A DNA stretch of 64,000 bases from Planobispora longispora (GTDB lineage Bacteria; Actinomycetota; Actinomycetes; Streptosporangiales; Streptosporangiaceae), in contig NZ_BOOH01000012.1 in NCBI RefSeq assembly GCF_016863135.1, positions 124,001-188,000 of the forward strand, in the 5' to 3' direction. The stretch's first letter is position 1. The number at the start of each line of letters is the position of its first letter. The position numbers were made by a program, and so were the translations under genes. The notes beneath the pieces are model-generated. The model saw only the letters and a program-made list of their open reading frames with translations, was not told where the DNA came from and searched no databases. This document shows, one piece after another, positions 24,428 through 33,797 of the stretch.

Positions 24428-27424
24428 GTGACGACGGGACCTACCGATAGCGAACGCGCATCGGTGCGAGACCGCGGCAAGCGGCCTGCCGCCCGATTCG
24501 GTTTGCGAAATTGGCGCGTGCGAACGCGTCTGACGGCGCTGATCCTGGTGCCGACCGCGGTGGGCGTCGTGCTCGCCGGAACGCGCGTTGTCGCCTCGAT
24601 CGACAGCGTCGCGGTGTATCAGCGCACGGCCTCCGCCGCGGAATACTCCGAGCGGCTGCGCGACCTGGCGCAGGCCATGGGATTGGAACGTGACCGGAGC
24701 GCCTGGGCGTCGTTCCCGCCGACGAACAAGACCCTGGTGGCCGGCGCCGAGGCCCAGGAGAAGACGGTCGACGACCTGCTCAAGAAGGTCCAGCTGGACC
24801 TGCAGGCGATCGACGACTCCTACGGCCCCCGTGCGGTCAAGGCCGCCCGGGACGCCCGGTATCAGCTCGACAGCCTCAAGCAGACCCGTGAGCTGCCGGG
24901 CACGAGCCGCGCCGAGAGCTACACCAAGCTGATCCAGCCGCTGCTCCAGCTGCACGAGGAGCTCTCGGTGGTCGGTGAGGACCCCTCCATCACCGGTGAC
25001 TCCCGCGGGCTCAGCGCGCTGGCCTACGCCAAGGAAGAGGTGTCCCGGCAGCGGGCCCGCCTGCTGGCCGGCTACTACGCGCCCTCGCTGATCACGCCCC
25101 AGCAGATCGAGGAGTTCATCGCCTCCCGGTCGCGCCTGGCGGAGCGCAAGACCGAGTTCGCCATCGAGGCGGGCGCCACCAACGGCCAGCTCCTGAGCAC
25201 CACTCTGGTCGACGAGCGGGTGCACCGGGCCGAGCTGACGAAGTCCAAGGCGATCGCCCTGGCCAGCAACCCCAACACCACGGGCCGCCTGCTGAGCGAT
25301 CTCAGCGAGGTCAAGCAGTGGTTCAACGACAACAGCGCGGTCCTCGACCGGATGAAGCAGGTGGAGAAGAAGGTCGCCACCGATGTGCTCACCCGGGCCC
25401 GTGAGCTCGAGGACACCGAGCAGCGCAACGCGATCGTCGCGGCGGGGCTGATCCTGGCCCTGCTCCTGCTGGTCCTCGGTCTCACCGTCATCATCGCCCG
25501 CTCGATGGTCCTCCCGCTGCGCCGTCTGCGCGCCGAGGCGCTGGACGTCGCGGGATTCAAGCTCCCCGAGGTGGTGCGCCAGCTGCGGGTCTCCGGAGAC
25601 ACCCGGACCCCCGAGGTCGCCCCCATCTCCGTCGACAGCCGGGACGAGATCGGAGAGGTCTCCAAGGCCTTCGACGAGGTCCACCGCCAGGCCGTACGGC
25701 TCGCGGCCGAGGAGTCCGAACTCCGCTCCAACATCAGCGCGATGTTCGTCAACCTCTCCCGCCGTACCCAGACCCTGGTGGAGCGGCAGATCTCGCTCAT
25801 CGACGGTCTGGAGAAGGGCGAGCAGGACGGCGGCCGCCTGGCCGACCTGTTCAAGCTCGACCACCTGGCCACCCGCATGCGCCGCAACTCCGAGAACCTC
25901 CTGGTCCTCGCGGGCCACGAGCCGACCCGCCGGCGCAGTCAGCCGGCCAAGCTGGTCGACGTCGTCCGCGCCTCGCTGTCGGAGGTCGAGGACTACGAGC
26001 GGGTCCAGGTCAAGGTGCACCGGGCGATCTCGGTCGCCGGAAGCGCGGCCAACGACATCGTCCACCTGGTGGCCGAGCTGGTGGAGAACGCCATCCAGTT
26101 CTCCCCCCGGGCCAGCCAGGTCGTCGTCTCCAGCAGCATGATCGAGGGCGGCGGCGCGCTGCTCGCGGTCAGCGACGCGGGCATCGGCATGACCGGTGAG
26201 GAACTGGTCGAGATCAACCGGCGCCTGGCCGACCCGCCCGTGGTGGACGTGTCGGTGTCGCGGCGGATGGGCCTGTTCGTGGTCGGCCGCCTGGCCCTGC
26301 GCCACGGCATCCGCGTCCAGCTCCGCCCGCAGGAGGCCGGCGGCCTCATCGCCATGGTCCTCTTCCCGCCGGAGATCATCGTCCAGGCGGCGCAGCAGGT
26401 CCCGACCCCCTCGTGGGGCGCCGACCCGTCCGCCTCGCAGAGCTCCTTCGGACAGAACTCGCTCGCGGGCGGCTCGTTCGGGCAGAACTCCCTGGCGGGC
26501 AGTTCGTTCGGGCAGAACTCCCTCGTCGGCGGCTCCTTCGGGCAGAACTCCGTCGCCGACAACTCCTTCGCCCAGACCTCCTTCGGGCAGGACGCTCTTC
26601 CGCTGACGCCTTCCTTCGGCTCGGTCTCGTCGGATTCCGCGGTCCCCGAGCAGCGGGGGCCGGTCCCGTCCGCGCCGTTCGGCGCGCCCGTGCAGAGCGC
26701 GGAGGCCCCCTCCGCCCTGCCCAAGCGCCAGGCCGGCGGCGGTCTGAGCGGCCTGAACGGCGGGGGCGGTGCGCCGGAGAGCGCCGGCAGCTCCTTCTCG
26801 GCGTGGGGACCCGCCTCGCACGACGACCCGGTCACCGCCTCGATGCCCGCGGTCGGCGTCTCCCCCCTGGAGGCCGAGCAGGAGGAATTCCTGCCGATCT
26901 TCGCCTCGGTCGAGTCGGCCTGGTTCCGCCGGGTCGACGACGCCGAGGCTCCGGCGGGACCCGCCGCGGACGAGGAGGCGATCGCGGAGGCGGCGCCGTT
27001 CGAGCCCGAGGAGTCCTTCGCGGAGATGGACGAGCCGACCCCCGCGGTCGGCGTCGCGGCCCCGGCCCCGGCCCCGGCCCCGGTCCCGGTCAGGGAACCG
27101 GTCCAGGTGCCGGCGAGCGCGCAGGCTCCGGCCCGCGTGCCGGACAACTGGCAGACTCCGGCCGACGCGGGCTGGCAGGCGGCTCAGGCCGCCAGCGATC
27201 CCAGCCTCGGCGGGATCACCTCGGCCGGTCTGCCCAAGCGGACCCCGAAGGCCAACCTGGTGCCCGGCACCGCGGCCAGCACACCGTCGTCGCCGATGCC
27301 GCCCATCTCCGCCGAGCGGGTGCGCAGCCGGTTGTCGAGCTTCCAGCAGGGCGTACGGCGGGGCCGTGCGGAACTATTTGAGGACACCGCCGACAACGCG
27401 GCGGAAAAGGAGGAAGGCCAGTGA
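24428..27424 (+). CDS. Conservon 1 sensor kinase (NIT-domain, CvnA-like)
   Basis: A 998-residue membrane histidine kinase. After TM1 (about 37-58) comes an extracellular nitrate/nitrite-sensing-type domain, TM2 (about 337-360), a HAMP linker, a phosphoacceptor-like helix FKLDHLATRMRRNSE with His479, and a HATPase_c domain (N-box VHLVAELVENAIQFSP; G-box DAGIGMTGEEL). Residues 673-722 are five 10-residue repeats of SFGQNSLAGG type. The tail ends in three short motifs shared with the kinases of conservons 2 and 3. GTG 24428 gives the standard RNWRVRTRL entry. The B gene starts in its stop. It presumably signals to the roadblock/GTPase partners. Confidence 0.93.
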   Translation: MTTGPTDSERASVRDRGKRPAARFGLRNWRVRTRLTALILVPTAVGVVLAGTRVVASIDSVAVYQRTASAAEYSERLRDLAQAMGLERDRSAWASFPPTNKTLVAGAEAQEKTVDDLLKKVQLDLQAIDDSYGPRAVKAARDARYQLDSLKQTRELPGTSRAESYTKLIQPLLQLHEELSVVGEDPSITGDSRGLSALAYAKEEVSRQRARLLAGYYAPSLITPQQIEEFIASRSRLAERKTEFAIEAGATNGQLLSTTLVDERVHRAELTKSKAIALASNPNTTGRLLSDLSEVKQWFNDNSAVLDRMKQVEKKVATDVLTRARELEDTEQRNAIVAAGLILALLLLVLGLTVIIARSMVLPLRRLRAEALDVAGFKLPEVVRQLRVSGDTRTPEVAPISVDSRDEIGEVSKAFDEVHRQAVRLAAEESELRSNISAMFVNLSRRTQTLVERQISLIDGLEKGEQDGGRLADLFKLDHLATRMRRNSENLLVLAGHEPTRRRSQPAKLVDVVRASLSEVEDYERVQVKVHRAISVAGSAANDIVHLVAELVENAIQFSPRASQVVVSSSMIEGGGALLAVSDAGIGMTGEELVEINRRLADPPVVDVSVSRRMGLFVVGRLALRHGIRVQLRPQEAGGLIAMVLFPPEIIVQAAQQVPTPSWGADPSASQSSFGQNSLAGGSFGQNSLAGSSFGQNSLVGGSFGQNSVADNSFAQTSFGQDALPLTPSFGSVSSDSAVPEQRGPVPSAPFGAPVQSAEAPSALPKRQAGGGLSGLNGGGGAPESAGSSFSAWGPASHDDPVTASMPAVGVSPLEAEQEEFLPIFASVESAWFRRVDDAEAPAGPAADEEAIAEAAPFEPEESFAEMDEPTPAVGVAAPAPAPAPVPVREPVQVPASAQAPARVPDNWQTPADAGWQAAQAASDPSLGGITSAGLPKRTPKANLVPGTAASTPSSPMPPISAERVRSRLSSFQQGVRRGRAELFEDTADNAAEKEEGQ
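26444..26593 (+). repeat. Five 30-bp in-frame repeats in conservon 1 kinase
   Basis: Each 30-bp unit encodes SFGQNSLAGG or a variant (SFGQNSLVGG, SFGQNSVADN, SFAQTSFGQD). The units keep the codon phase, and third positions differ between copies. The repeats sit in the disordered region between the ATPase domain and the C-terminal motifs, and copy number could vary between strains. Confidence 0.85.
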
Positions 27425-27843
27425 CTACCCTGAGCCACGAGGCCCGCAGGTTCGACTGGCTGATCACCGAGTTCGTCCGCGGCACCCCCGGTGTCGCGCA
27501 CGCGGTGGTCGTGTCGGCCGACGGACTGCGGATCGCCAGCTCCGAGGGTTTCCCGGACGATCGCGCCGACCAGCTCGCCGCGGTCGCGGCCGGTCTGCTC
27601 AGCCTGACCGTGGGAGCCTCCCGCGTCTTCGAAGGCGGAGCGGTCACCCAGACCGTGGTCGAGATGGAGCGCGGCCTGCTGCTCGTCATGGCGATCAGCG
27701 ACGGCTCCGTCCTCGCCGTGCTGGCCTCTCCCGAGTGCGACATGGGCTTGGTGGCCTACCAGATGACCCTCCTCGTCGACCGGGCCGGTCAGGTGCTCAC
27801 CCCGGCGCTTCGGGCCGAGCTCCAGTCCTCCCGGGGGCGCTGA
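27421..27843 (+). CDS. Conservon 1 roadblock/LC7 protein (CvnB-like)
   Basis: A 140-residue roadblock/LC7-domain protein: an alpha/beta dimer fold with RFDWLITEFVRGTPGVAHAV, SEGFPDDRADQLAAVAAGL and the C-terminal PECDMGLVAYQMTLLVDRAG. These proteins regulate small GTPases, here most likely the CvnD-like protein of the same operon. The GTG at 27421 overlaps the kinase stop by 4 nt. It should act in the cytoplasm as a bridge between the membrane kinase and the GTPase. The next gene follows after 132 nt, longer than the usual near-contact spacing. Confidence 0.93.
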   Translation: MTTLSHEARRFDWLITEFVRGTPGVAHAVVVSADGLRIASSEGFPDDRADQLAAVAAGLLSLTVGASRVFEGGAVTQTVVEMERGLLLVMAISDGSVLAVLASPECDMGLVAYQMTLLVDRAGQVLTPALRAELQSSRGR

Positions 27844-27975
27844 TGGGCGCGGCCACAGTGACGACCGCGGCGACGGCCGCGGGGCCGGCGGGCACCCTCA
27901 TGACGCAGGTTCCGTCCACTCTTCCCGGGGCCCGCCTCTGCCGCCCGTCCCCGGCGTCCGGACGAGGAGAGGGCC

Positions 27976-28338
27976 TTGCTGGGCATTGACGGAACCGGGG
28001 ACGAGGAGCCCCTGTTCCGTCCGTACGCGGTCACCGGCGGTCGCGCCGAGCCGCGCTATCACATGGCGATGGAGACGCTGGTCTCCTCCTCGTCCATCAT
28101 GGACGAGGAGCTGGCCCTGCTCACCCCCGAGCAGGACGCCATCATCAGGCTCTGCCGCTCGTTCCGGTCGGTCGCCGAGATCTCGGCGCTGCTGAGGGTC
28201 CCGCTCGGCGTGGCCCGCGTGCTGGTGGCGGACATGGCGGACGAGGGCCTCGTCCGTCTCCACCAGCCACGCCTTGACCAGGGACAACCGGATCTCAACA
28301 TGCTCGAAAGGGTGCTCAGTGGACTTCGCAGGCTCTAA
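27976..28338 (+). CDS. Conservon 1 DUF742 protein (CvnC-like)
   Basis: A 120-residue DUF742 protein with the conserved LFRPYAVTGGRAEP near residue 15 and a winged-helix-like core (SVAEISALLRVPLGVARVLVADMADEGLV; short form: LLRVPLGVARVLVADM). Its exact role is unknown; it is a constant partner of CvnA/B/D. The start is TTG 27976, preceded by GAGGAG at 7-nt spacing; no ATG or GTG gives the family N-terminus. Its end overlaps the CvnD-like start by about 20 nt. Could bind DNA or act as an adaptor. Confidence 0.9.
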   Translation: MLGIDGTGDEEPLFRPYAVTGGRAEPRYHMAMETLVSSSSIMDEELALLTPEQDAIIRLCRSFRSVAEISALLRVPLGVARVLVADMADEGLVRLHQPRLDQGQPDLNMLERVLSGLRRL

Positions 28339-28906
28339 CCGCGGCGGCCTGACGTCGACGAAGATCGTCGTCGCGGGCGGGTTCGGCGTCGGCAAGACCA
28401 CGTTCGTGGGCGCCGTGTCCGAGATCCTCCCGCTGACCACGGAAGCGGTCATGACCGAGGCGAGCTCGGGTGTCGACGACCTCGGCCTCACGCCGAACAA
28501 GGCGACCACCACGGTGGCGATGGACTTCGGCCGCCTCTCGCTGGACAGCGACCTGATCCTGTACCTGTTCGGCACGCCGGGTCAGCACCGGTTCTGGTTC
28601 ATGTGGGACGACCTGGTGCGCGGCGCCATCGGCGCGGTCGTGCTGATCGACACCCGGCGCCTGGCCGACGGCTTCCCGGCGATCGACTACTTCGAGGAGG
28701 CCAAGCTCCCCTTCGTGGTCGGCATCAACGGCTGGGACGGGCAGTTCCTGCACACCGAGGACGAGGTGCGGGAGGCGCTGGCGCTCGCCCCGCACGTCCC
28801 CATCGTGCGCACCGACGCCCGCTCCCGCGAGTCCGTCAAGTCCACGCTGATCACGCTGGTCGAGCACGTCCTGCGGGTCCGCGCGGCCTACGGCATGTCG
28901 GTCTGA
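28319..28906 (+). CDS. Conservon 1 small GTPase (CvnD-like)
   Basis: A 195-residue Ras/MglA-like GTPase. P-loop GGFGVGKTTF (G1), switch region TTTVAMDFGR, G3-like FGTPGQHRFWFMW, and NGWD in place of NKxD (G4). GTG 28319 lies inside the end of the DUF742 gene and follows AAAGGGTG; this start is shared with conservon 3. In the known Streptomyces conservons the protein binds GTP and interacts with the other members at the membrane. A hairpin 9 nt past the stop closes the operon. Confidence 0.93.
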   Translation: MDFAGSNRGGLTSTKIVVAGGFGVGKTTFVGAVSEILPLTTEAVMTEASSGVDDLGLTPNKATTTVAMDFGRLSLDSDLILYLFGTPGQHRFWFMWDDLVRGAIGAVVLIDTRRLADGFPAIDYFEEAKLPFVVGINGWDGQFLHTEDEVREALALAPHVPIVRTDARSRESVKSTLITLVEHVLRVRAAYGMSV

Positions 28907-28914
28907 CGTCATCC

Positions 28915-28940
28915 GGCGCGGCTCCGCGGGGGGCCGCGCC
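28915..28940 (+). terminator. Hairpin after conservon 1
   Basis: GGCGCGGC (28915-28922) and GCCGCGCC (28933-28940) flank a 10-nt loop just past the GTPase stop. No T tract. Confidence 0.55.
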
Positions 28941-29051
28941 CGGCCGGTGCGGCTCCCCGCGAGCCGTGCCGGCCTCGGACGTGACGAGACTCACCGTCGC
29001 GCCTCCTGTCGCCCGCGGCGCCGGGCGTGGATGATCTCCGTTGGAGGTCAC

Positions 29052-30122
29052 ATGTCCCGCGAACGCGCCGCTGTGATGATCGAACAGCAGGGGAAGGACT
29101 GCGCGAACCTCGGTTCGCCGCTCTACGGCGCCCTGCTCGGCCGGGTGGCGCAGGACGTCCGGGCGGGAGGTCCCTGCGCGGACGCGGTCGCCGGATACGA
29201 GGACGCCCCCAGGGACGACGTCGTGGCGCTGAGGCTGCTCGGCGGGGTCCACGCCCTCGCGCTCTCCGGGCGCGCCCCCGCCCTGGCCGCGCACTACCCC
29301 AGCACCGGCGGGAGCTTCGACCCGGACCGCCCCGGCGCCTGCTGGCCGGCCTTCCGGGATGCCGTCGCCGCCGAGCTGGACTGGGTCCGCGACTGGATGA
29401 CCCGCCCGCCGCAGACCAACGAGGTCGGCCGGGCCAACCTCCTGATCGCCGGGCTGCTGGCGGTCGCGCGCACCGTCCGCCTGCCCGTCCGGCTGTTCGA
29501 GCTGGGCTCCAGCGCCGGGCTCAACCTGCGCGCCGACCGATTCCGCTGCACCGACGGGGACTTCTCCTGGGGTCCGGCGGACTCGCCGGTCGTCCTGGCG
29601 GAGGCCTGGGGCGGCGCGCCGCCCGGGTGGCTGGTGGAATCCGCCCGCGCGCATCCGGACATCGAGATCGTCGAACGGCGCGGCTGCGACCTGACCCCTC
29701 TCGACCCGGTCTCGTCCGACGGCGCACTGGCCCTGCGCGCCTACGTCTGGCCCGACCAGGGCGACCGGGCCGCCCGGCTGGAGGGCGCGCTGCGGCTGGC
29801 CGCCGAGGCGCCCGCGACGGTCGAGGCGATCGGCGCCGCGGACTTCCTGTCCGGCGTCCGCCTGGCGCCAGGGACCCTCACCGTGGTCTGGCACTCGATC
29901 ATGCAGCAATATGTCCCGGCCGCCGAGTGGGCGCGCGTCGAGCGCGAGCTGGACCGGCTGGCCGCGGAGAGCACGGAGGAGGCGGGTTTCGCGCACGTCT
30001 CCTTCGAGCCGCGCCCGGTCGGCGGCCCCCGCTTCCAGCTGGCCGTACGGCTCGGGGCGGCCGAGGAGAGGGTCCTGGCCGGGGCGCGGCCGCACGGCCT
30101 CCCGGCGCACGACCTCACCTGA
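29052..30122 (+). CDS. DUF2332 family protein
   Basis: A 356-residue soluble protein matching DUF2332: LGSPLYGALLGRVAQDV near the start, FELGSSAGLNLRADRF in the centre and TVVWHSIMQQYVP near the end. The central motif resembles a nucleotide or cofactor-binding glycine loop of methyltransferase folds (LGSSAGLN), so a methyltransferase-like activity is possible but unproven. ATG 29052 follows GGAGG by 6 nt. It stands alone, convergent with the choline dehydrogenase-like gene with only 16 nt between stops. Confidence 0.85.
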   Translation: MSRERAAVMIEQQGKDCANLGSPLYGALLGRVAQDVRAGGPCADAVAGYEDAPRDDVVALRLLGGVHALALSGRAPALAAHYPSTGGSFDPDRPGACWPAFRDAVAAELDWVRDWMTRPPQTNEVGRANLLIAGLLAVARTVRLPVRLFELGSSAGLNLRADRFRCTDGDFSWGPADSPVVLAEAWGGAPPGWLVESARAHPDIEIVERRGCDLTPLDPVSSDGALALRAYVWPDQGDRAARLEGALRLAAEAPATVEAIGAADFLSGVRLAPGTLTVVWHSIMQQYVPAAEWARVERELDRLAAESTEEAGFAHVSFEPRPVGGPRFQLAVRLGAAEERVLAGARPHGLPAHDLT

Positions 30123-30138
30123 TCGCCTCCGCCGCGCC

Positions 30139-31767
30139 TCACGGGAGGTGACGGTAGAACTCCACGTGCTCGGGCGGCAGGGGAGTGTTGCCGAGGATGA
30201 GGTCGGCGGACTTCTCGGCGAGCATCATCACCGGGGCGTAGATGTTGCCGTTGGTGACGTACGGCATCGCCGCGGCGTCCACCACGCGCAGGCCCTCGAC
30301 CCCGTGGACCCGCATCGTCGCCGGGTCCACCACGGACATCTCGTCCACGCCCATCCGGCAGGTGCACGAGGGGTGCAGGGCGGTCTCGCCGTCGCGGGCG
30401 ACCCAGTCGAGGATCTGCTCGTCGGTCTCCACGGCCGGGCCGGGGGAGATCTCGCCGCCGCTGAACTCGGCGAAGGCGGGCTGGGAGAGGATCTCCCTGG
30501 TCTTGCGGATCGCCTCGACCCACTCGCGGCGGTCCTGGTCGGTGGACAGGTAGTTGAACCGCAGGGCGGGCTTGGCGCGCGGGTCGGCGCTCCTGATGCG
30601 CACGCTGCCGCGCGCGTCGGAGTACATCGGGCCGATGTGGACCTGGTAGCCGTGGCCGGAGGCGGGGGCCGAGCCGTCGTAGCGGATCGCGATCGGCAGG
30701 AAGTGGAACATCAGGTTCGGGTAGGCGACCTCGTCGTTGGAGCGGATGAACCCGCCGGCCTCGAAGTGGTTGCTCGCGCCCGGCCCCGAGCGCCGGAACA
30801 ACCAGTCCGCGCCGATGAACGGCCGCCGCCACCCGGCCAGCGCGGGCGCCATGGAGACGGGCTTGACGCAGGCGTGCTGGACGTAGACCTCCAGGTGGTC
30901 CTGGAGGTTCTCGCCCACCCCCGGCAGGTGGTGCACGACCTCGACGCCCACCCGCTTGAGCAGGTCCGCGTCGCCGACGCCGGACAGCTGCAGGAGCTGC
31001 GGGGAGTTGATCGCGCCGCCGCAGAGGATCACCTCGCCCGCGCGGACGCGCTTGCCGTCGAACTCGACCCCGACGGCCCGCCTCCCCTGAAATATGATCT
31101 TCGAGACGTGGGTGCGGGTCCGTACGGTGAGGTTGCGGCGGCCCAGCACCGGGTGCAGGTAGGCGCGGGCGGCGCTCACCCGGCGGCCCCGGTGCAGGGT
31201 GCGGTCGAAGGCGGCGAAGCCCTCCTGGCGGAACCCGTTCACGTCGTCGGTGAGCGGGTGCCCGGCCTGCTGCACCGCCGCGAAGAACGCCTCGAACAGC
31301 GGTCCCCGCGCCGGGCCGCGCTCCAGGAGCAGCGGCCCGTCGTGTCCGCGGAACGGGGTGCCGGGATCGTCCAGGCAGTTCTCCATGCGCTTGAAATACG
31401 GCAGGCAGTGGGCGTAGTCCCAGTGCTCCATGCCGGGATCGGCCGCCCAGCGCTCGTAGTCCAGCGGGTTGCCGCGCTGGAAGATCATGCCGTTGATGCT
31501 GCTGGAGCCGCCGAGGACCTTGCCGCGGGCGTGGTAGACGCGGCGGCCGTTCATGTGGGGTTCGGGTTCGGACTCGTACTTCCAGTCGTAGAACCGGTTG
31601 CCGATGGGGAACATCAGCGCCGCCGGCATGTGGATGAACACGTCCCACCGGTAGTCGGGCCGGCCCGCCTCCAGGACCAGCACGCGGGCCGAGGGGTCGG
31701 CGCTCAGCCGGTTGGCCAGCGCGGAGCCGGCCGATCCGCCGCCGATGATGACGTAGTCGTAACTCAC
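30139..31767 (-). CDS. GMC oxidoreductase, choline dehydrogenase-like
   Basis: A 542-residue FAD enzyme of the glucose-methanol-choline family. The N-terminal ADP-binding motif is [16 protein letters not shown]; the FAD loop [14 protein letters not shown] and the C-terminal HPSCTCRMG active-site region are present. Expected reaction: oxidation of choline (or another alcohol) to the aldehyde, toward glycine betaine. The start is GTG 31767, overlapping the preceding binding-protein stop by 4 nt; a longer reading frame upstream is inside that gene. Last gene of the betaine-type transporter operon, which supports a choline/betaine substrate. No betaine aldehyde dehydrogenase is adjacent; an aldehyde dehydrogenase lies 18 kb away. 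Confidence 0.9.
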   Translation of the reverse strand: MSYDYVIIGGGSAGSALANRLSADPSARVLVLEAGRPDYRWDVFIHMPAALMFPIGNRFYDWKYESEPEPHMNGRRVYHARGKVLGGSSSINGMIFQRGNPLDYERWAADPGMEHWDYAHCLPYFKRMENCLDDPGTPFRGHDGPLLLERGPARGPLFEAFFAAVQQAGHPLTDDVNGFRQEGFAAFDRTLHRGRRVSAARAYLHPVLGRRNLTVRTRTHVSKIIFQGRRAVGVEFDGKRVRAGEVILCGGAINSPQLLQLSGVGDADLLKRVGVEVVHHLPGVGENLQDHLEVYVQHACVKPVSMAPALAGWRRPFIGADWLFRRSGPGASNHFEAGGFIRSNDEVAYPNLMFHFLPIAIRYDGSAPASGHGYQVHIGPMYSDARGSVRIRSADPRAKPALRFNYLSTDQDRREWVEAIRKTREILSQPAFAEFSGGEISPGPAVETDEQILDWVARDGETALHPSCTCRMGVDEMSVVDPATMRVHGVEGLRVVDAAAMPYVTNGNIYAPVMMLAEKSADLILGNTPLPPEHVEFYRHLP

Positions 31768-32702
31768 CTGGGCATCCAGTCCTTCCAGACGATCTGGTTG
31801 GCGTCGATCCACTTGGCGGCCGCCTGCTCGGCGGTGAGCCCCTTCTGGGCGATGTCGCTCGCCACGGCGTTCTGCTGCTCGTTGGTCCAGGAGAAGTTGC
31901 GGACCAGCTCGTACGCCTTGCCCCCGGTGTCGGCGAACCGCCTGCTCACGATCTTGTCGAGCAGGTAGGGCGGATAGTCGCAGGAGACTTTCTTCGGATC
32001 GGCGTCGCAGCCGATCGCGTAGGGCGGCAGATTGATTTTCACCAGTTTGACCTGACTGAACAGCCACTGCGGTTCGTAGAAGTACAGCAGCAGCGGCTCG
32101 CGTTTCTCGGTCGCGCGCCGGGCGGCCTTTATCAGGGCGTCCTCGCTGCCCGAGTAGACGACCTTGTAGTCGAGGTCGAGATTGCGCACCAGCGCCTCGT
32201 CATTGGTGACGTAGGAGGGGTCGCCGTCGAGGACCTGGCCCAGGTCGCCGGTTTTCCCGGTCCGGAAGAGGGGGGCGTATTTATTGAGGTTCCGCCAGTC
32301 GGTTATGTCGGGATATTTCTCGGCCATCCACTGCGGCACGTACCAGCCGATGACCCCCCTGTTGCCGTTCCGGCCGGCGGAGACCGCGACCTTCTTCTCC
32401 TCGATGTAGGTCTTCTTCTCCGCCTCGCGGCCCCAGTTCTCGATGATGACGTCCACGGTGCCCTTCTCCAGGCCCTCCCAGGACTGGGCCTCGTTGAGCT
32501 CGACGGTCTCCACCGTGTAGCCGAGCTCCCGCTCCAGGAGCTCGCCGAGGACCGCGGCGCTGGCCTCGTAGCCGACCCACGGGTTGACGGCGATCTTCAC
32601 GGTGCCGCCGGTCTCGGCGGGCGCGGGATCCGGGACGCCCGACGAGGGCAGGCTGCAGGAGGAGAGCAGGAGCAGCGCCGCGAGCGCCGTACCAGGTCTC
32701 AT
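31764..32702 (-). CDS. Glycine betaine/choline-type substrate-binding lipoprotein (second copy)
   Basis: A 312-residue OpuAC-family binding protein. Lipobox [11 protein letters not shown] places the lipidated Cys near residue 16. The mature protein runs [42 protein letters not shown], and [18 protein letters not shown]; the conserved tryptophans build the aromatic box that holds quaternary amines. It is a paralogue of the binding protein immediately upstream, with similar architecture throughout. It is translationally coupled to the dehydrogenase. Two hairpins separate it from the first binding-protein gene. Confidence 0.92.
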   Translation of the reverse strand: MRPGTALAALLLLSSCSLPSSGVPDPAPAETGGTVKIAVNPWVGYEASAAVLGELLERELGYTVETVELNEAQSWEGLEKGTVDVIIENWGREAEKKTYIEEKKVAVSAGRNGNRGVIGWYVPQWMAEKYPDITDWRNLNKYAPLFRTGKTGDLGQVLDGDPSYVTNDEALVRNLDLDYKVVYSGSEDALIKAARRATEKREPLLLYFYEPQWLFSQVKLVKINLPPYAIGCDADPKKVSCDYPPYLLDKIVSRRFADTGGKAYELVRNFSWTNEQQNAVASDIAQKGLTAEQAAAKWIDANQIVWKDWMPR

Positions 32703-32723
32703 GGGACACCTCCGGGACGCGGG

Positions 32724-32796
32724 CCCGGCTCGCGGGAGCCGGGCGGCCCGTTGAGAGAGGAAGGGCCCGGCGGGCGGTCGTGCCGCGCGCCGGGCC
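32724..32796 (-). terminator. Two hairpins between the tandem binding-protein genes
   Basis: CCCGGCTC (32724-32731) pairs with GAGCCGGG (32736-32743), and GGCCCGGCG (32764-32772) with CGCCGGGCC (32788-32796). They fill the 102-nt gap and may attenuate transcription or protect the upstream mRNA, so that the first binding protein is made in excess. Confidence 0.55.
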
Positions 32797-32804
32797 GGGG
32801 TCGG

Positions 32805-33797
32805 TTACTTCGGCACCCAGGCGGCCCAGACGTCCGGGTTGGCGTCGATCCACTTCTTGGCCGCGTCCTCGGCGGACATGCCGTTGTTGGTGATGTCGTT
32901 GGCCACCGAGTTCTGGTGCTCGTTGGTCCAGGAGAAGTTCTTGACCAGCTCGTAGGCCTTGCCTCCGGTGTCGGCGAACTTCTTGCTCACGATCTTGTCG
33001 AGGTCCAGCTCGGCGTAGTCGCAGGCGATCTTCTCGGCGTCGGCGTCGCAGCCCTCGGTGTAGGGGGGCAGGGAGACGCGGGCCAGCTCGACCTTGCTGA
33101 ACAGCCAGTGCGGGTCCCAGAAGTAGAACAGCAGCGGCTTCTTCTGCTGCTGCGCCTGGGTGGCGGACTCGATCAGCGCCGCCTCGCTGCCGCCCACGAC
33201 CACCTTGTAGTCCAGCTTCAGGTTCTTGATGAGCGCCTTCTCGTGGCTGACGTAGGAGGGGTCGCCGAACAGCAGCTGGCCCTTGTCGCCGGACTCGGAG
33301 GTCTTGAACAGGTGGGCGTACTTGTTCAGGTTCTTGTAGTCGGTGATGCCGGGATACTCGTCCGCCATCCACTTGGGGATGTACCAGCCGATGACGCCCT
33401 TGTTCCCGGTGGAGCCGGCCTCGACGGCGACCTTCTTGTCCTCGATGAAGGTCTTCTTCAGGTCCTCGTGGCCCCAGTTCTCCACGATGACGTCGACGTC
33501 GCCGTTCTCGAAGCCCTCCCAGGAGACCTGTTCGGCGAGCTCCTTCTTCTCGACGGTGTAGCCGAGCTTCTCCTCCAGGAGATGGGCGATCACCGCGGCG
33601 CTGGCCTCGTAGCCGGCCCACGGGTTGACGGCGATCTTCACGGTGCCGCCGGCGGACGCCTGCGTCCCGCCGGCGGAGGGCGCCGCCGAGGCGGTGCCGG
33701 TGCCGGTGCCGGTGTCCACCGTGGCCCCGCCGCAGCCGGCGGCCAGCCCCAGCGTGAGAACGCCGGCGAGCAGGCGGATCCGGTGTGCGATCCTCAT
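32805..33797 (-). CDS. Glycine betaine/choline-type substrate-binding lipoprotein (first copy)
   Basis: A 330-residue OpuAC-family lipoprotein with lipobox LGLAAGCGG (Cys near residue 22) and a Thr/Gly/Ala-rich linker. The binding domain has [44 protein letters not shown] and NFSWTNEHQNSVANDIT. Its ATG at 33797 overlaps the permease stop by 4 nt. With the second copy downstream it gives one transporter two receptors, perhaps for different quaternary amines such as betaine and choline or for different affinities. Confidence 0.93.
   Translation of the reverse strand: MRIAHRIRLLAGVLTLGLAAGCGGATVDTGTGTGTASAAPSAGGTQASAGGTVKIAVNPWAGYEASAAVIAHLLEEKLGYTVEKKELAEQVSWEGFENGDVDVIVENWGHEDLKKTFIEDKKVAVEAGSTGNKGVIGWYIPKWMADEYPGITDYKNLNKYAHLFKTSESGDKGQLLFGDPSYVSHEKALIKNLKLDYKVVVGGSEAALIESATQAQQQKKPLLFYFWDPHWLFSKVELARVSLPPYTEGCDADAEKIACDYAELDLDKIVSKKFADTGGKAYELVKNFSWTNEHQNSVANDITNNGMSAEDAAKKWIDANPDVWAAWVPK

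Noticed and set aside
31768-32067. Upstream extension of the choline dehydrogenase-like protein
   Set aside because: It is an out-of-frame reading of the binding-protein gene; the FAD fold begins right after GTG 31767.
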